This document shows positions 50,378-60,520 of a DNA stretch of 64,000 nucleotides, one piece after another. How positions within the stretch are numbered: position 1 is the first letter of the stretch; the number at the start of each line of letters is the position of its first letter. Both the position numbers and the translations under genes were made by a program. This DNA comes from Peribacillus asahii (lineage in GTDB: Bacteria; Bacillota; Bacilli; Bacillales; DSM-1321): contig NZ_CP026095.1 of the NCBI RefSeq assembly GCF_004006295.1, positions 2,404,001 to 2,468,000 of the forward strand, given 5' to 3'. The notes beneath the pieces were generated by a model. That model made no database searches, had not been told where the DNA came from, and saw nothing but the letters and a program-made list of their open reading frames with translations.

Positions 50378-51439
50378 TTACGGATGTACCAACTAGTACG
50401 ATCATCAAAGTCTAAGTGAATGTAAGGCTCTTGCTGTAAATCCCCAAAAGAATTACCTAACGTCTAAACAATTCCCTTCTAGCAATTTTCTAATTCAAAT
50501 AAACACCCTAAATCATAATACACCAAATTTTTAGAGACGAATACAGAATCAAAAAGCCTCCTTCATTTGACTGACTCGCTTTTTGATTCTAGTTTAGAAA
50601 GTATCTCACCTAAAGGTTGGCTTGTTTTATTTAAATTGATTTTATCACCAGACTTCTTTAACTCAATCTTTGAAAGATTAATTGACGAAGGCGGGGGAGG
50701 GGTTAAAGTTATTCACTCACCTACCTTTTTCATTTGATAGGAAATTTCTATATAGCATTCTGACTTAGCCTAATCAAAAGAATTGAACTAATTGTACTTC
50801 ATGATATCGATTTTATTCAATAGTAAAGTGCAACTAATTCTTAAAATCAATTAATTCTTCTTTCACTAACGCTACCCGTTAGTCTAAGTACATTCGGTAT
50901 AAAATGTATTTTAGGTACGTCCTAACGATACTTTTAGCAAGGCTACACTCACCGTACTTATTCCGCTTACTTCATAGAATCATTTTGTTGATAATAGACC
51001 AATTCTATTAATTATTATTGAAATTGATGTAAAACCACACTAAATAAAATAAATATACTAATGACCATAAACCTACATATAGCTTCGTGTTAAAAGAACC
51101 TTTGTTTTTCCTGCCTTCTATCCTCTTTATTTCCTAAAATTGTGAAAACTAAAAGGGATAGAGATCAGTTGAGGAAACGAAATTTTCAAATGGGAATTTA
51201 AAACGAACCTTAAAGGTATACAAAAAGAGCACTCCTATTCTTGCTTGCTCAAGGAAAAAAGTATGTATAACCAAAACATGATAAGTATGACTCTTGGTAT
51301 AAATAAAAATGGTGTTTAATTGGTTACTAAGAAAAGCATCGGTTGTCTCAATCGTTGCACATAAGCTTCCAAGTGCTGCCATAAATGCGTAATAGACATT
51401 TTCTACATCGAGGGTTTTATTGTTAAAGGTGAGATTCGG
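50378..51439. other. 1-kb stretch without a recognisable gene
   Basis: The DNA is AT-rich. It contains one cassette-junction-type hairpin at 50865-50883 (ACTAACG, CTACC, CGTTAGT) with TCTAAGTACATTC after it. From 51149 a minus-strand frame runs into the IS6 remnant (reading NLTFNNKTLDVENVYYAFMA) but has no start of its own. I do not recognise it. Confidence 0.4.
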
Positions 51440-51720
51440 GCATGTACATGCATCCTCTATATTATTCAAGTACTTCTGTTGTGTAAGTTACATACCATCA
51501 GGTTGCTTTTCTCTTTTTTTAACTCTTCAAGGGCTATAGGATAAGCCCGATTCTTATAGACTGTAATAACTCGAAGCTTAGAGACACGAAAAGACCGCAA
51601 AGCTTTCTTGAAGAAGCACTTTGCAGCCCTTTTGTCCCTTGTTTTACTGAGATAGAAATCAATTGTGTTTCCTTTGGAATCCACTGTACGATATTGTCTT
51701 GAAGTTTTTGCACGAGAACC
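51440..51720 (-). pseudogene. IS6-family transposase fragment with one end
   Basis: From the terminal repeat (GAAGTTTTTGCACGAGAACC, plus strand, ending 51720) the minus strand passes directly into DSKGNTIDFYLSKTRDKRAA, KCFFKKALRSFRVSKLRVIT and AYPIALEELKKEK, then frameshifts to KYLNNIE near 51440. The N-terminal third and the C-terminus are missing. Confidence 0.82.
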
Positions 51721-51758
51721 AATTTTTCTATCTCTCTCATTTATAAAAAATGTATACT

Positions 51759-52529
51759 CTACATTACAAAATTATTAAATGAATTTAATCGTTTCTTTCT
51801 TCCAACAATAGCTTGTTGCTGATACTGTGTTGGTGTCGTGCCTTCATATTTTCTGAAAACCCTCGCAAAATAATTTGAATCAGAAAACCCACATTTCTCA
51901 CTGATTTCTGCAACTGTTTCCCTGGTATGAACAAGATAATGTTTTGCTTTTTCCAAACGACGACTCGTTACATATTGTGTAATAGTAAAACCCGTTTCCT
52001 GTTTAAACAAACGACTAAGGTATTGTGAATTAAGATGGACTAGCTTAGATAACTTCTCTAAATTTAACTCGATATGAAGATTAAGCTCGATATAATCTTT
52101 GACTTTTACAATATCGTAATGCCCATTGGACTTCTCTAAATGCGTGGGAATGAGGTTCGTATCAAGCATTGGTATAAACTTCGTTAAAGCTCGTTGAATA
52201 TCTTCTGAATGAGCTGGTTTTAATAAAAAATCATCCGCTCCCAATTTAATAGTACGATAGGCAAAATCAAATTCATCATAAGCTGTAAGGAAAATTATTC
52301 GACAATTAGAAACTTCCTTTTTAATAATCTCCGCTGCCATTAGACCATCCATTATAGGCATTTTGATATCCATAATCACGAGATCCATCTGTTCTTCCTT
52401 GGCTAATTTTACAGCATCAACACCATTTTCCGCCTCAAAAAATTGATTTACTTTAAAGTTATGTTTCTTAATCATCAATGTTAACACTTCCCGTTCTAAC
52501 GGTTCATCATCCACAATCATTAATTTCAA
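51759..52529 (-). CDS. AraC-type response regulator (YesN family), 256 aa
   Basis: Receiver domain: MKLMIVDDEPLEREVL, phospho-acceptor in LVIMDIKMPIMDGLMAAEII, and LLKPAHSED with the conserved lysine. Two AraC helix-turn-helix motifs follow: LEKLSKLVHLNSQYLSRLFK QETG and ETVAEISEKCGFSDSNYFAR VFRKYEG. Such regulators control sugar or peptide uptake genes. Its partner kinase, which overlaps its start by 4 bp, is truncated, so the system is probably no longer signal-responsive. Confidence 0.9.
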   Translation of the reverse strand: MKLMIVDDEPLEREVLTLMIKKHNFKVNQFFEAENGVDAVKLAKEEQMDLVIMDIKMPIMDGLMAAEIIKKEVSNCRIIFLTAYDEFDFAYRTIKLGADDFLLKPAHSEDIQRALTKFIPMLDTNLIPTHLEKSNGHYDIVKVKDYIELNLHIELNLEKLSKLVHLNSQYLSRLFKQETGFTITQYVTSRRLEKAKHYLVHTRETVAEISEKCGFSDSNYFARVFRKYEGTTPTQYQQQAIVGRKKRLNSFNNFVM

Positions 52530-52855
52530 GCCAAATCACCTACAACTTTCGGGATTGTAATCTGAACTTTGGTCCCTGCCCCTTTCCTACTTTCAATGGC
52601 TGTAATTCCATAACCTTCTCCAAAATAATGTTGAATTCGTTTATGTACGTTTTTTATACCAATTCCCGTAGTATGACCATTACTTTTAGTTTTTTCATCT
52701 GAAAGTATGGATGATAATTTTTCTTGTGAAATACCTACACCGTTATCAGAAATTTCAATTACCACGTTATCATTCATAGAAAAACAACATAGTTTAATAG
52801 CCACTTTACCTTGTGATTCAAACCCATGTAGAATAGCATTATTTCCGTTATTAAA
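52526..52855 (-). pseudogene. C-terminal remnant of a YesM-type sensor kinase
   Basis: From about 52855 the frame reads NNAILHGFESQGKVAIKL (N box), then NVVIEISDNGVGISQEKL (G1) and TTGIGIKNVHKRIQHYFGEG (G2), and ends IPKVVGDLA. Sensor, HAMP and histidine segments are absent. An IS6-type mini-element lies 50 bp beyond the break. The remaining ATP-binding piece overlaps the regulator start, as expected of the original operon. Confidence 0.8.
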
Positions 52856-52907
52856 CTACATTTTATAATAAAGGGTCTCTTTCCTTTAGGGATAGGACCC
52901 TCTCTTG

Positions 52908-53022
52908 GGTTCTGGTGCAAACATGACTTGTTAAAAACATAGAATCTCAATGTCCTTTTCCGCTATGAATGATGATGCTCCCCAAATAATTGCAATTGTC
53001 TTGAAGTTTTTACACCAGAACT
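52908..53022 (+). mobile_element. 115-bp IS6-derived mini-element
   Basis: GGTTCTGGTGCAAACATGAC and TTGAAGTTTTTACACCAGAA form the inverted ends. The interior matches 38929-39013 over about 80 bp, so the two derive from one deletion product that spread. Confidence 0.7.
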
Positions 53023-53239
53023 AGAGCGATGATTCATAAAACACCTCATTACAATTTCTTTTATTAACGCAATACAGATATCTCCCATAGAAAAAGATTC
53101 TCAAGATTTCTCGCTTCTCAATCATATTCTTCGCTAGTTAATTCCCATCTCTTAAACAATCGCTTAACACTATTACAGAACTTAAAAAAGCTTAGTTAAT
53201 AAATCAAATAATTAGGACTCCTTAATGTAAAGTGAAACG

Positions 53240-53525
53240 CTAGTTTTAGTTCTCTGCTGCTACCTCTACTAACATCTGCGTATAGGGATGGCGCTTTTTT
53301 GAAAATAAATCTTCTAATAAAAATAAATCAACGAGCCCCCCTTTTTTTAACAAGGCAATTCGTTCACATATATATCGAACAGCAGCCATATCACGCGAAA
53401 TAAAACAAGCAGGACATATTAAACTCTTCTTTTAATTCCTTTAGCAGGTTTAGGATTTGTGCTTGAATGGATACATCTAGACTGGAGATAAGTTCGTCGC
53501 ATATAAACAAGCTTGATGCCCTTCA
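53240..53525 (-). pseudogene. Fragment of a peptide ABC transporter ATPase (Dpp/Opp type)
   Basis: The minus strand encodes SLFICDELISSLDVSIQAQI LNLLKELKEEFNMSCLF (Walker B and D loop). In shifted frames there follow pieces of the H loop and KKGGLVDLFLLEDLFSKKRH PYTQMLVEVAAEN. Several stops and frameshifts are present, and the proline of the usual DEP motif is changed to leucine. The N-terminal half with Walker A is gone. Confidence 0.78.
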
Positions 53526-53533
53526 CCTCGTAT

Positions 53534-54409
53534 CTATTTTCCTCTTTTCTTATACGCTAATGGTGTCATGTTCATAGACTTTCGGAATTTATCAATGAAA
53601 TAGCTTGTACTATTAAACCCTACTTGATAGGCGACTTCAGTAACATTGGATTCTGCTTGTTGCAGTAAACTTAAGCTTTTTTGAATTCGATAATCCATTA
53701 CGTAATTTAATGGTGTTGTCTTTAAAACTCGTTTGAAATATCGGCAGCATTCAGAGCGGCTCAATTGACCAGCCCTTGCAATATCGTCTAACATAATTTT
53801 TTCAGCATAATGTAGATGGATCCAATTTAACATTTGCTTCATTCGATCATTCTTTAACATTTCCGTCTGATTGTATTCTAATTGAAATCCATTAATAATT
53901 AAGTTTTGCCAAATTAACGTTAACTGTACCGTGATGTCGATTTCATAATATGGTGATTTTTGCTGAATCCATTGATTGATATTTACAATAGCCTCTAAAA
54001 TATTTTTCCCCCACCCCTCATTTGCATCTACATATAAGTAGGGTAAATTAGTCGCTTGAATATAGGGATATACATAGGTTGTATAGAGTTCTTGAGGTAA
54101 AACAAAATGAGGAGAAACATTTAAACAAATATAGACACAGCCTGATTGGTTGTTTTCTTTCGCCATGTGTAAGCAGCCGCTATTTATAAATAGACCGTTA
54201 CCTTCTCGAACGACTAGTTTTTCTTCATTTATTTGAAAGGTTGCTTCTCCTTTTACAATCAAGACAAATTGAATTTCCTTATGCCAATGAAGTGGTATAT
54301 AGCCGTGTATATTTTGGGCAATCGTTGTTTCGTAGCATGCAATCGGTAATGCGACTGTACGATGTTTGGTTAGCTCTTTTAAGCTTTGATCAACCTTAAA
54401 ATTTTTCAT
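53534..54409 (-). CDS. AraC-family transcription regulator, 291 aa
   Basis: The N-terminal cupin sensor domain reads HGYIPLHWHKEIQFVLIVKG EATFQINEEKLVV. The C-terminal double helix-turn-helix is KIMLDDIARAGQLSRSECCR YFKRVLKTTPLNYV and NVTEVAYQVGFNSTSYFIDK FRKSMNMTPLAYKK. I begin at MKNFKVDQ, with GAGGTGAT upstream; in-frame starts further 5' lack such a site. It is divergent from the DMT transporter gene by about 110 bp and may regulate it. Confidence 0.88.
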   Translation of the reverse strand: MKNFKVDQSLKELTKHRTVALPIACYETTIAQNIHGYIPLHWHKEIQFVLIVKGEATFQINEEKLVVREGNGLFINSGCLHMAKENNQSGCVYICLNVSPHFVLPQELYTTYVYPYIQATNLPYLYVDANEGWGKNILEAIVNINQWIQQKSPYYEIDITVQLTLIWQNLIINGFQLEYNQTEMLKNDRMKQMLNWIHLHYAEKIMLDDIARAGQLSRSECCRYFKRVLKTTPLNYVMDYRIQKSLSLLQQAESNVTEVAYQVGFNSTSYFIDKFRKSMNMTPLAYKKRGK

Positions 54410-54522
54410 TTGCAAACTTATCACCTCAATATATTTATATTTTTTCATTCAATTTAACTATTATTAAACCGATTTTTCACTTATTATAACACTATTATTA
54501 TACTTAATATGGAGAATCAATC

Positions 54523-55449
54523 ATGAATAAACCTACTAGAAGAACAGGCTTATTTCTCGTTATAATGGGAGCAATACTTTGGGGTGTTGGTGGCACAGTG
54601 GCACAAAAGCTCTTTCAACAATACGCCATCGATGTAGATTGGCTCGTAACGACACGATTACTCATAGCTGGTTTTCTACTGTTAACCGTTCAATTTTTTC
54701 TAAAGGAACGTTCTCAAATACTTGGGGTCTGGAAAAATCGAAGGACAGCTATTCAGCTGATTATCTTTGGGTTACTCGGCATGCTTGCGGTTCAATACAC
54801 GTATATGGCATCTATCAACCATGGTAATGCTGCTGTTGCAACGCTATTACAATATTTAGCACCTGTCATGATTATTGTCTATTTAATTTTACGTAAACAA
54901 ACCGTTCTAACACGACAGGACCTATTAACGGTTTCGCTTGCTTTAGTTGGCTGCTTTTTCTTATTAACAAACGGCTCAATCTCTGGGCTGTCTGTGCCGA
55001 CACTGGCAATCATTTGGGGTGTTTTATCCGGACTGGCATTAGCCTTTTATACTTTATATGCCATTCCTCTCCTTAAGCAATATGATTCCCTTGTCGTTGT
55101 CGGCTGGGCGATGATTATCGGTGGCTTTGCCTTAAGCTTTATCCATCCGCCTTGGCAAATGGACTTTACAAGCTTAACGCTAGAAAGCTATTTATATTTA
55201 GTATTTGTTATCCTATTTGGTACAATGATTGCTTTTTGGTTTTATATTGAAAGTTTACAAAGTCTTTCACCTAAAGAAACAAGCCTTCTAGGTAGTTTAG
55301 AGCCACTAGCAGCTGTTTTAACAACGGTCATTTGGTTAAAAGAACCTTTTGGTTTTTTCCAATGGATTGGTACAGCTTGTATTATTGGAATGATTTTAGT
55401 ATTAGCGTTGAATAAAAAATCTTCTTCAACAAAAAGCCCCTCACAGTGA
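54523..55449 (+). CDS. DMT-superfamily transporter (EamA), 308 aa
   Basis: Ten hydrophobic segments in two EamA repeats. The first covers [20 protein letters not shown] to LILRKQ. The second starts [20 protein letters not shown] and ends [18 protein letters not shown]. Members export amino acids, drugs or metabolites; the substrate is unknown. GGAGAATC precedes the ATG. It is divergent from the AraC regulator. Confidence 0.88.
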   Translation: MNKPTRRTGLFLVIMGAILWGVGGTVAQKLFQQYAIDVDWLVTTRLLIAGFLLLTVQFFLKERSQILGVWKNRRTAIQLIIFGLLGMLAVQYTYMASINHGNAAVATLLQYLAPVMIIVYLILRKQTVLTRQDLLTVSLALVGCFFLLTNGSISGLSVPTLAIIWGVLSGLALAFYTLYAIPLLKQYDSLVVVGWAMIIGGFALSFIHPPWQMDFTSLTLESYLYLVFVILFGTMIAFWFYIESLQSLSPKETSLLGSLEPLAAVLTTVIWLKEPFGFFQWIGTACIIGMILVLALNKKSSSTKSPSQ

Positions 55450-55479
55450 GCTAATTTCGCTTTAAACCGTGAGGGGCTT
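55434..55479 (+). terminator. Terminator of the DMT transporter gene
   Basis: AAGCCCCTCAC and GTGAGGGGCTT form an 11-bp GC-rich stem that starts in the last codons of the gene. A loose T-rich tail (TATGTTTTC) follows. Confidence 0.75.
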
Positions 55480-55573
55480 CACTATGTTTTCTCCTTAGAA
55501 CAATTGAAAACGAATAAGCAAATTAGGAAAGATAAGAAGAAAACATAATAATGGCTATAAATCATGTAAAAAC

Positions 55574-56122
55574 TTAAGCTCCTTGAAAAGACTTCTTATG
55601 AAATCGTTCAATTAAGTGAAAAACCTCTTCTCCTTTTTCGGGCAATTCTGCTTCAGGAACTAGCTTTAAAACCATTGCTTGGTATGGCTCTGGAACCACT
55701 CTATAGTGATGAATATACGGAAGTAACATAAAGTTACATTTTTCCCAAAATCGAATACGTGCAAGATTTTCGGGCGTCTGTTCTGCTTCGACTTCGATGA
55801 CAATACTGTCAAATTCACGATTTATTGACCAACTTATTATATAATTAATTATCATCCTGCCTACACCTCGGTTTCGATGTTTCTCTCGAACCGCGAGATA
55901 ATCTATAAGAAGGATTGTTGTTCCCCGCAACTTTCCCGATAGCGCTATCGCATATACCTCGGATTCATCTTGAGCTATATGGAAGAAGCATGTTTGTTTT
56001 CGAAACATATTTCGGATAATCTTCTCAGCCTTTGCCCCTTTTTCACCAAAAGCTTCATAATAGATGCTTCTCCACTTCTGCCATACTTCTTCATCCCAAT
56101 GATCCACTGTCTTAAATTCCAT
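55574..56122 (-). CDS. GNAT-family N-acetyltransferase, 182 aa
   Basis: The acetyl-CoA-binding motif A is LAVREKHRNRGVGRMIINYI (RNRGVG). Motif B lies around ARIRFWEKCNFMLL. The fold is complete at its normal size. The substrate is unknown; GNATs of this type in Bacillus are often annotated only as acetyltransferases. It is independent of its neighbours apart from sharing a strand with the repair gene upstream. Confidence 0.85.
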   Translation of the reverse strand: MEFKTVDHWDEEVWQKWRSIYYEAFGEKGAKAEKIIRNMFRKQTCFFHIAQDESEVYAIALSGKLRGTTILLIDYLAVREKHRNRGVGRMIINYIISWSINREFDSIVIEVEAEQTPENLARIRFWEKCNFMLLPYIHHYRVVPEPYQAMVLKLVPEAELPEKGEEVFHLIERFHKKSFQGA

Positions 56123-56203
56123 GGAATTCCCCCATGTTTGTCCAAAATTTTTTTAGTTACTTTTATCTATCATTAACAACTGAAAAAGGTTCAAATGTTT
56201 AAG

Positions 56204-56740
56204 CTAGATATTTGTGATACCTTCCCTTTCTTTCTCGAGACTTAATAAATGCTTCTTCATCTCCAAACCACCTCGATAACCTGTCAGTTTTCCATTTTTA
56301 CCTATTACTCGATGGCATGGAACAGAGATAAGAATGGGATTAGCTCCAATAGCAGTCCCAACTGCACGTACAGCAGACGGCTTTCGAATCATTTCTGCTA
56401 TTTGTGAATAAGTAAATGTTTCTCCGTATGGTATCTCGTTTAAAGCATTCCATATCTCCTGTTGAAAAGATGTCCCCTGAATATCCATTGGAAATGTAAA
56501 TGATGCCCGCTTCCCTTCGAAATATTCTAGTAATTCTTCTATATATGGTTGTAGCGCTCCATCATCCTCTATCAATTCCAAGGTAGAAAATCGTCTCTTT
56601 GCCCATTCTTTTACCTCTTCAAAGGATTTATTAGGAGAACCTACATAACACAATCCATTAGATGTTGCGGCTAAATAAAATTTCCAATTCTCATATACAA
56701 AAGACGACCAAAACAAGGCCTGTTTTCTAATGTCATTCAT
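56204..56740 (-). CDS. ogt: Methylated-DNA-protein-cysteine methyltransferase
   Basis: 178 residues. The active-site motif ISVPCHRVIGKNGKLTGYRG GLEMKKHLL contains the acceptor cysteine. The recognition helix YSQIAEMIRKPSAVRAVGTA IGANP is complete. It repairs O6-methylguanine by suicide transfer. I start at MNDIRKQ because GGAGGAGAACAG lies directly before it, not at the in-frame ATG 17 codons earlier. Confidence 0.9.
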   Translation of the reverse strand: MNDIRKQALFWSSFVYENWKFYLAATSNGLCYVGSPNKSFEEVKEWAKRRFSTLELIEDDGALQPYIEELLEYFEGKRASFTFPMDIQGTSFQQEIWNALNEIPYGETFTYSQIAEMIRKPSAVRAVGTAIGANPILISVPCHRVIGKNGKLTGYRGGLEMKKHLLSLEKEREGITNI

Positions 56741-56873
56741 TCTGTTCTCCTCCATTAACTCTCTATAAAACATGTATCTTTTAAAAGGCACCAGCTATAG
56801 GCTTTTATAGAGTATATAACCCGACATGCTTACCAATAGTATACAAAAATATACGGTTGCAACATACATGTTT

Positions 56874-57165
56874 TTATCTACCCTTCTGCTTTCGTTCATT
56901 AGATTTTTTTATTTTCATTAATTTAGTGGACGGCTGCTTTCGCAGCCATTTAATAAAACGTGAGAGTTTTTCATCTTCCCTCATCTCACGCAACGTTGTT
57001 AAACGTGCAGCGATTTCCTCATTCGTGTAGAGGGCATGTATTTGTTTATGACAAGGTATACATAATTTTGCTGTCGATCCAAATGTCCCCCCCCATCTCT
57101 TTTGGAAGTAGATGATGAACGGTTGTTTCCACTCCATTACGACCACAAAGTTCACAGACCCCCAC
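56874..57165 (-). pseudogene. HNH-endonuclease-like gene with a one-base frameshift in a G8 run
   Basis: From a GTG at 57165 (AGGGGG 8 bases upstream) the frame gives VCELCGRNGVETTVHHLLPK EMGG. After eight G residues (57087-57094) the reading continues only in the next frame as TFGSTAKLCIPCHKQIHALY TNEEIAARLTTLREMRED. Together these make a small HNH protein with both CxxC pairs and the HH motif. One G fewer would restore a frame of about 95 residues. It may be a true mutation, phase variation or a sequencing error. Confidence 0.8.
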
Positions 57166-57562
57166 TGATTTTTCCCCCTATGTTTTATTAATCAATCTGT
57201 ATATAAGCGCTTATTTGAACATCTTCGTTACAAAAACTGAAAAATAGATTTAATTTAAATGCTTTATTCTTTTTTTAAACAACCAGTATTTCCGACAGTA
57301 ACAAACCTCTCTCTGATGAAAAGTTCTCTGCGATATAAAACATTATTAGTTTGATACGAATATTCTCTTTATATGAATCAAAACAGAAGAGTTTCTATTA
57401 AACAAGGGATTTGAAGGTCGGATGTCTAACATATTAACGATTAAACAAATCAAATCTGCAAATAGGGTTGTTGTAAATATCTGCATGTGATAGAATAACC
57501 AAGTTTCCACTTTTGTTATTTTATGTAATGAAAACAAAAGCATATAGAACGGGGCTGATGTA
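57166..57562. other. Intergenic region before helD
   Basis: About 400 bp of AT-rich DNA with no open frame of note. It should contain the helD promoter, but I cannot point to a convincing -35/-10 pair. Confidence 0.35.
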
Positions 57563-59848
57563 ATGAATCGTGAAACCGAACAACACCGAATTAATGATGT
57601 CATCCGTGAAATTGACTATAAAAAGAACAAGTTATATTCCAAGGCTACTGAGTTAAAAGAAAGTATCATTGGTCTTCGTAAAAACTTTTGGGAAGATGTC
57701 ACGGTCAATTTGGATGAGCCGGATGATGTAATTGAAACACAAGCTAGTCTGAAACAGCAGGCCGAGCTATTATCGGAACGAGAAAGATTTCATGGAAAAG
57801 TTGGCGAAGAACTAAAAACATTAAATAAGCTAAAGGACTCCCCTTATTTTGGGAGAATTGATTTTATCGAAAATCCAGGAAATGAGGAGGAACAGATCTA
57901 TATCGGCATTGCTTCCTTGATGGATCATAACGAGGAAAACTTTCTAATCTATGATTGGCGTGCGCCTATTTCCAGTCTGTACTATGATTATTCTCCTGGT
58001 AAGGCACAATATGAGACGATGCAAGGAACAATAACAGGGGAAATGACCTTGAAGAGACAGTTCATTATAAGATATGGCTTAATTGAAGGCATGTTTGATA
58101 CTGGAGTTACAATAGGTGATCAGCTTCTCCAGCAAGCACTTGGAAATAATGCGAGTACAGCAATGAAAAGCATTGTAGCAACTATTCAAAAGGAACAAAA
58201 CAAAATTATTAGAAATGAACGAAGCAATCTCTTAATCGTGCAAGGAGTAGCTGGGAGCGGAAAAACATCTGCTGTTTTACAACGTATCGCCTACTTAATG
58301 TATCGCTTTCGAGAAAAGTTAACTGTGAATAACCTTCTTCTCTTTTCACCCAACCCTTTATTTTCGAGCTATATTTCCAACGTACTCCCTGAGTTAGGAG
58401 AAACAAATATTAACCAAACGACTTTATTGGACTTCTTGAAAAAGGGAATAGAAAATGATATTAAGATTGAATCACCTTTTGAACAAATAGAATATACTCT
58501 TACAAAAATGGACAGTAAAGATTATGCAGTTCGTTTAAAAAGCATCGACTTTAAATCAAGCTTAGACTTTAAACACATGTTGGATAAATATATTTCTCGA
58601 TTGAAATCTGACGGAATTCGCTTTAAAAATCTGACGTTCCGTAAACAGATTCTTATTTCAAAAGAACAAATTCGTGATTATTTTTATTCTTTAGATCAAG
58701 AAATCGCAATTCCTAATAGAATGGAACTCGTTTCGAAATGGCTGCTAAAAGAAATCCGTAAACATCAGAAGGCGGAAAAAAAGAAAGACTGGGTTACAGA
58801 GAAAATAGAGTTATTAGATAAAGAAGACTATATGAAGGCCTATTACAAAAGTCAAAAAGAAGACGAAGATGATCCTGACAGAGAAGAAAATTTTCTCCGA
58901 TCAGAAGTCGTAAACAAGTATTTCTCCCCAATTAAAAGGCGTGTGAAGCAATTGGAGTTTGTCTATATCTTAGCAACTTACCGTGAGCTTTTCACAAAGA
59001 GAGAGTTTGAAGAAAAACCAGAGGATTGGAAAGAAATTTGTGTTCATACAGAAGCCAATCTATCTCACAAGTTTTTGACGTGGGAAGATGCTGCACCGTA
59101 TTCATATTTTAAAGACCGCTTGCTAGGGAATCATACGAATCAATCCGTCCGTCATTTGTTTATCGATGAAGTTCAAGATTACTCCGCATTTCAGTTTGCT
59201 TATATAAAGTACATCTTTCCATATACAAGAATGACCATACTAGGAGATATTAATCAGGGCATATACACATACGCTACAACGGAAAACCCGCTTATTCCTG
59301 AGGAACTGGAGAAAAATCAGGAAAGAATTACTCTGACCAAAAGTTATCGTTCTACTAAGCAAATTGTTGAATTCACTAAATACTTTGCTCCAGGTAAAGA
59401 GTTAATCGAACCATTTGAACGCGAAGGAGAAAAACCAAAGCTGATAACATTAAGTAATAAGGCTGATATAGCAGAGACCTTGAGTGCAAACGTAAAAGAA
59501 CTGCTTGATAAAGGATATGAAACAATCGCTATCATATGTAAAACATTACAAGAAAGTACTATGATTTATCATTTATTACAGCATAAAATATCCGTCAAAC
59601 AAATAACTGAGCAAACGTATTCTTTCGAAAAAGGATTGCTCGTACTTCCTGTTTATTTGGCTAAAGGAATTGAATTCGATGCCGTTATTATTCCAAATGC
59701 ATCTAAACAACAATACGCCCTTGAATCTGATAGAACCCTTTTCTATACTGCCTGTTCTAGAGCTATGCATATGCTGGTCATGATGACAGAAGATGAACCA
59801 TGTACTTTTATTGAACAAGCAGCAAGAGAAACGTTTGAACTGCTATAA
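57563..59848 (+). CDS. helD: RNA polymerase recycling motor ATPase HelD
   Basis: 761 residues, UvrD/Rep-like superfamily 1. The N-terminal coiled-coil arm (residues 1-90) reaches into the polymerase secondary channel. FLIYDWRAPISSLYYDYSPG is typical of HelD. Walker A is LIVQGVAGSGKTSAVLQRIA and Walker B is LFIDEVQDYSAFQF, with TILGDINQGIY, the motif IV-like LTKSYRSTKQIVEFTK and C-terminal VYLAKGIEFDAVIIPNAS and FYTACSRAMHML. It frees stalled RNA polymerase from nucleic acid using ATP. Confidence 0.93.
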   Translation: MNRETEQHRINDVIREIDYKKNKLYSKATELKESIIGLRKNFWEDVTVNLDEPDDVIETQASLKQQAELLSERERFHGKVGEELKTLNKLKDSPYFGRIDFIENPGNEEEQIYIGIASLMDHNEENFLIYDWRAPISSLYYDYSPGKAQYETMQGTITGEMTLKRQFIIRYGLIEGMFDTGVTIGDQLLQQALGNNASTAMKSIVATIQKEQNKIIRNERSNLLIVQGVAGSGKTSAVLQRIAYLMYRFREKLTVNNLLLFSPNPLFSSYISNVLPELGETNINQTTLLDFLKKGIENDIKIESPFEQIEYTLTKMDSKDYAVRLKSIDFKSSLDFKHMLDKYISRLKSDGIRFKNLTFRKQILISKEQIRDYFYSLDQEIAIPNRMELVSKWLLKEIRKHQKAEKKKDWVTEKIELLDKEDYMKAYYKSQKEDEDDPDREENFLRSEVVNKYFSPIKRRVKQLEFVYILATYRELFTKREFEEKPEDWKEICVHTEANLSHKFLTWEDAAPYSYFKDRLLGNHTNQSVRHLFIDEVQDYSAFQFAYIKYIFPYTRMTILGDINQGIYTYATTENPLIPEELEKNQERITLTKSYRSTKQIVEFTKYFAPGKELIEPFEREGEKPKLITLSNKADIAETLSANVKELLDKGYETIAIICKTLQESTMIYHLLQHKISVKQITEQTYSFEKGLLVLPVYLAKGIEFDAVIIPNASKQQYALESDRTLFYTACSRAMHMLVMMTEDEPCTFIEQAARETFELL

Positions 59849-60004
59849 TATGTCCAACACTTTGCTTTGATCTTTAAAGCAAAGTTATGTTATATGATAC
59901 TGCCGATTTTTAGATTGATTATTCACATTCTTAACTTTTCGTACCAAAAGGCACTGCTCTTTTATATGCATTGTTTGAATATGAGCTTACATTAAGTGTG
60001 AAAA

Positions 60005-60047
60005 AATCATCAAAAAGACGGGCAACAGCCCGCCTTTTTGATGATTT
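60005..60047. terminator. Bidirectional terminator between helD and the NlpC/P60 gene
   Basis: AATCATCAAAAAG-CGGGC and GCCCG-CTTTTTGATGATT pair around a small loop, with A/T tracts on both sides. It serves two convergent genes. Confidence 0.85.
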
Positions 60048-60073
60048 CTATTTATGTATGAAAATATTATGTA

Positions 60074-60520
60074 TTAAATCCGTTTTGCTCCAATATATTT
60101 AGGTTTCCAGTAACTATTACTTGTTTTAGCATAAGAAACACCTTTTGAAGAAGATGAATGAATAAATTGATTATCTCCTACATAAATGGCTACATGAGTT
60201 GGTCTTGATGCCTTATTTGGAGCGAAGAACATTAAGTCTCCTTTTTTCAACGCACTTACCTTTTTTCCTTTTTTGTACATTTCCGCAGCCGTTCGCGGTA
60301 ATGTTTTACCTTGTTTACCATATGCATATTTCACAAGTCCAGAGCAATCAAATCCACTTGGTGAAATGCCGCCCCATTTATATTTTACGCCTAGATGACT
60401 TTTGGCTACAGAGATTGCTTTAGTATGATATGTTGCAGCTTCTGCTTTATCTTCATTTAAAGTAATTCCAATACTCAATGTGACAATGAACAAAAATCCA
60501 ACAATGATTTTCTTTAGCAT
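60074..60520 (-). CDS. Secreted NlpC/P60 peptidoglycan endopeptidase, 148 aa
   Basis: The signal peptide is MLKKIIVGFLFIVTLSIGIT through AEA. The catalytic domain has C59 in GFDCSGLVKYAYG, H109 in SRPTHVAIYVGD and H121 in NQFIHSSSS. It cleaves D-gamma-glutamyl-diaminopimelate bonds in the wall. There are no LysM or SH3 anchors, so it is a minimal single-domain form. The ribosome site AGGAGGTATGT is strong. Confidence 0.92.
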   Translation of the reverse strand: MLKKIIVGFLFIVTLSIGITLNEDKAEAATYHTKAISVAKSHLGVKYKWGGISPSGFDCSGLVKYAYGKQGKTLPRTAAEMYKKGKKVSALKKGDLMFFAPNKASRPTHVAIYVGDNQFIHSSSSKGVSYAKTSNSYWKPKYIGAKRI

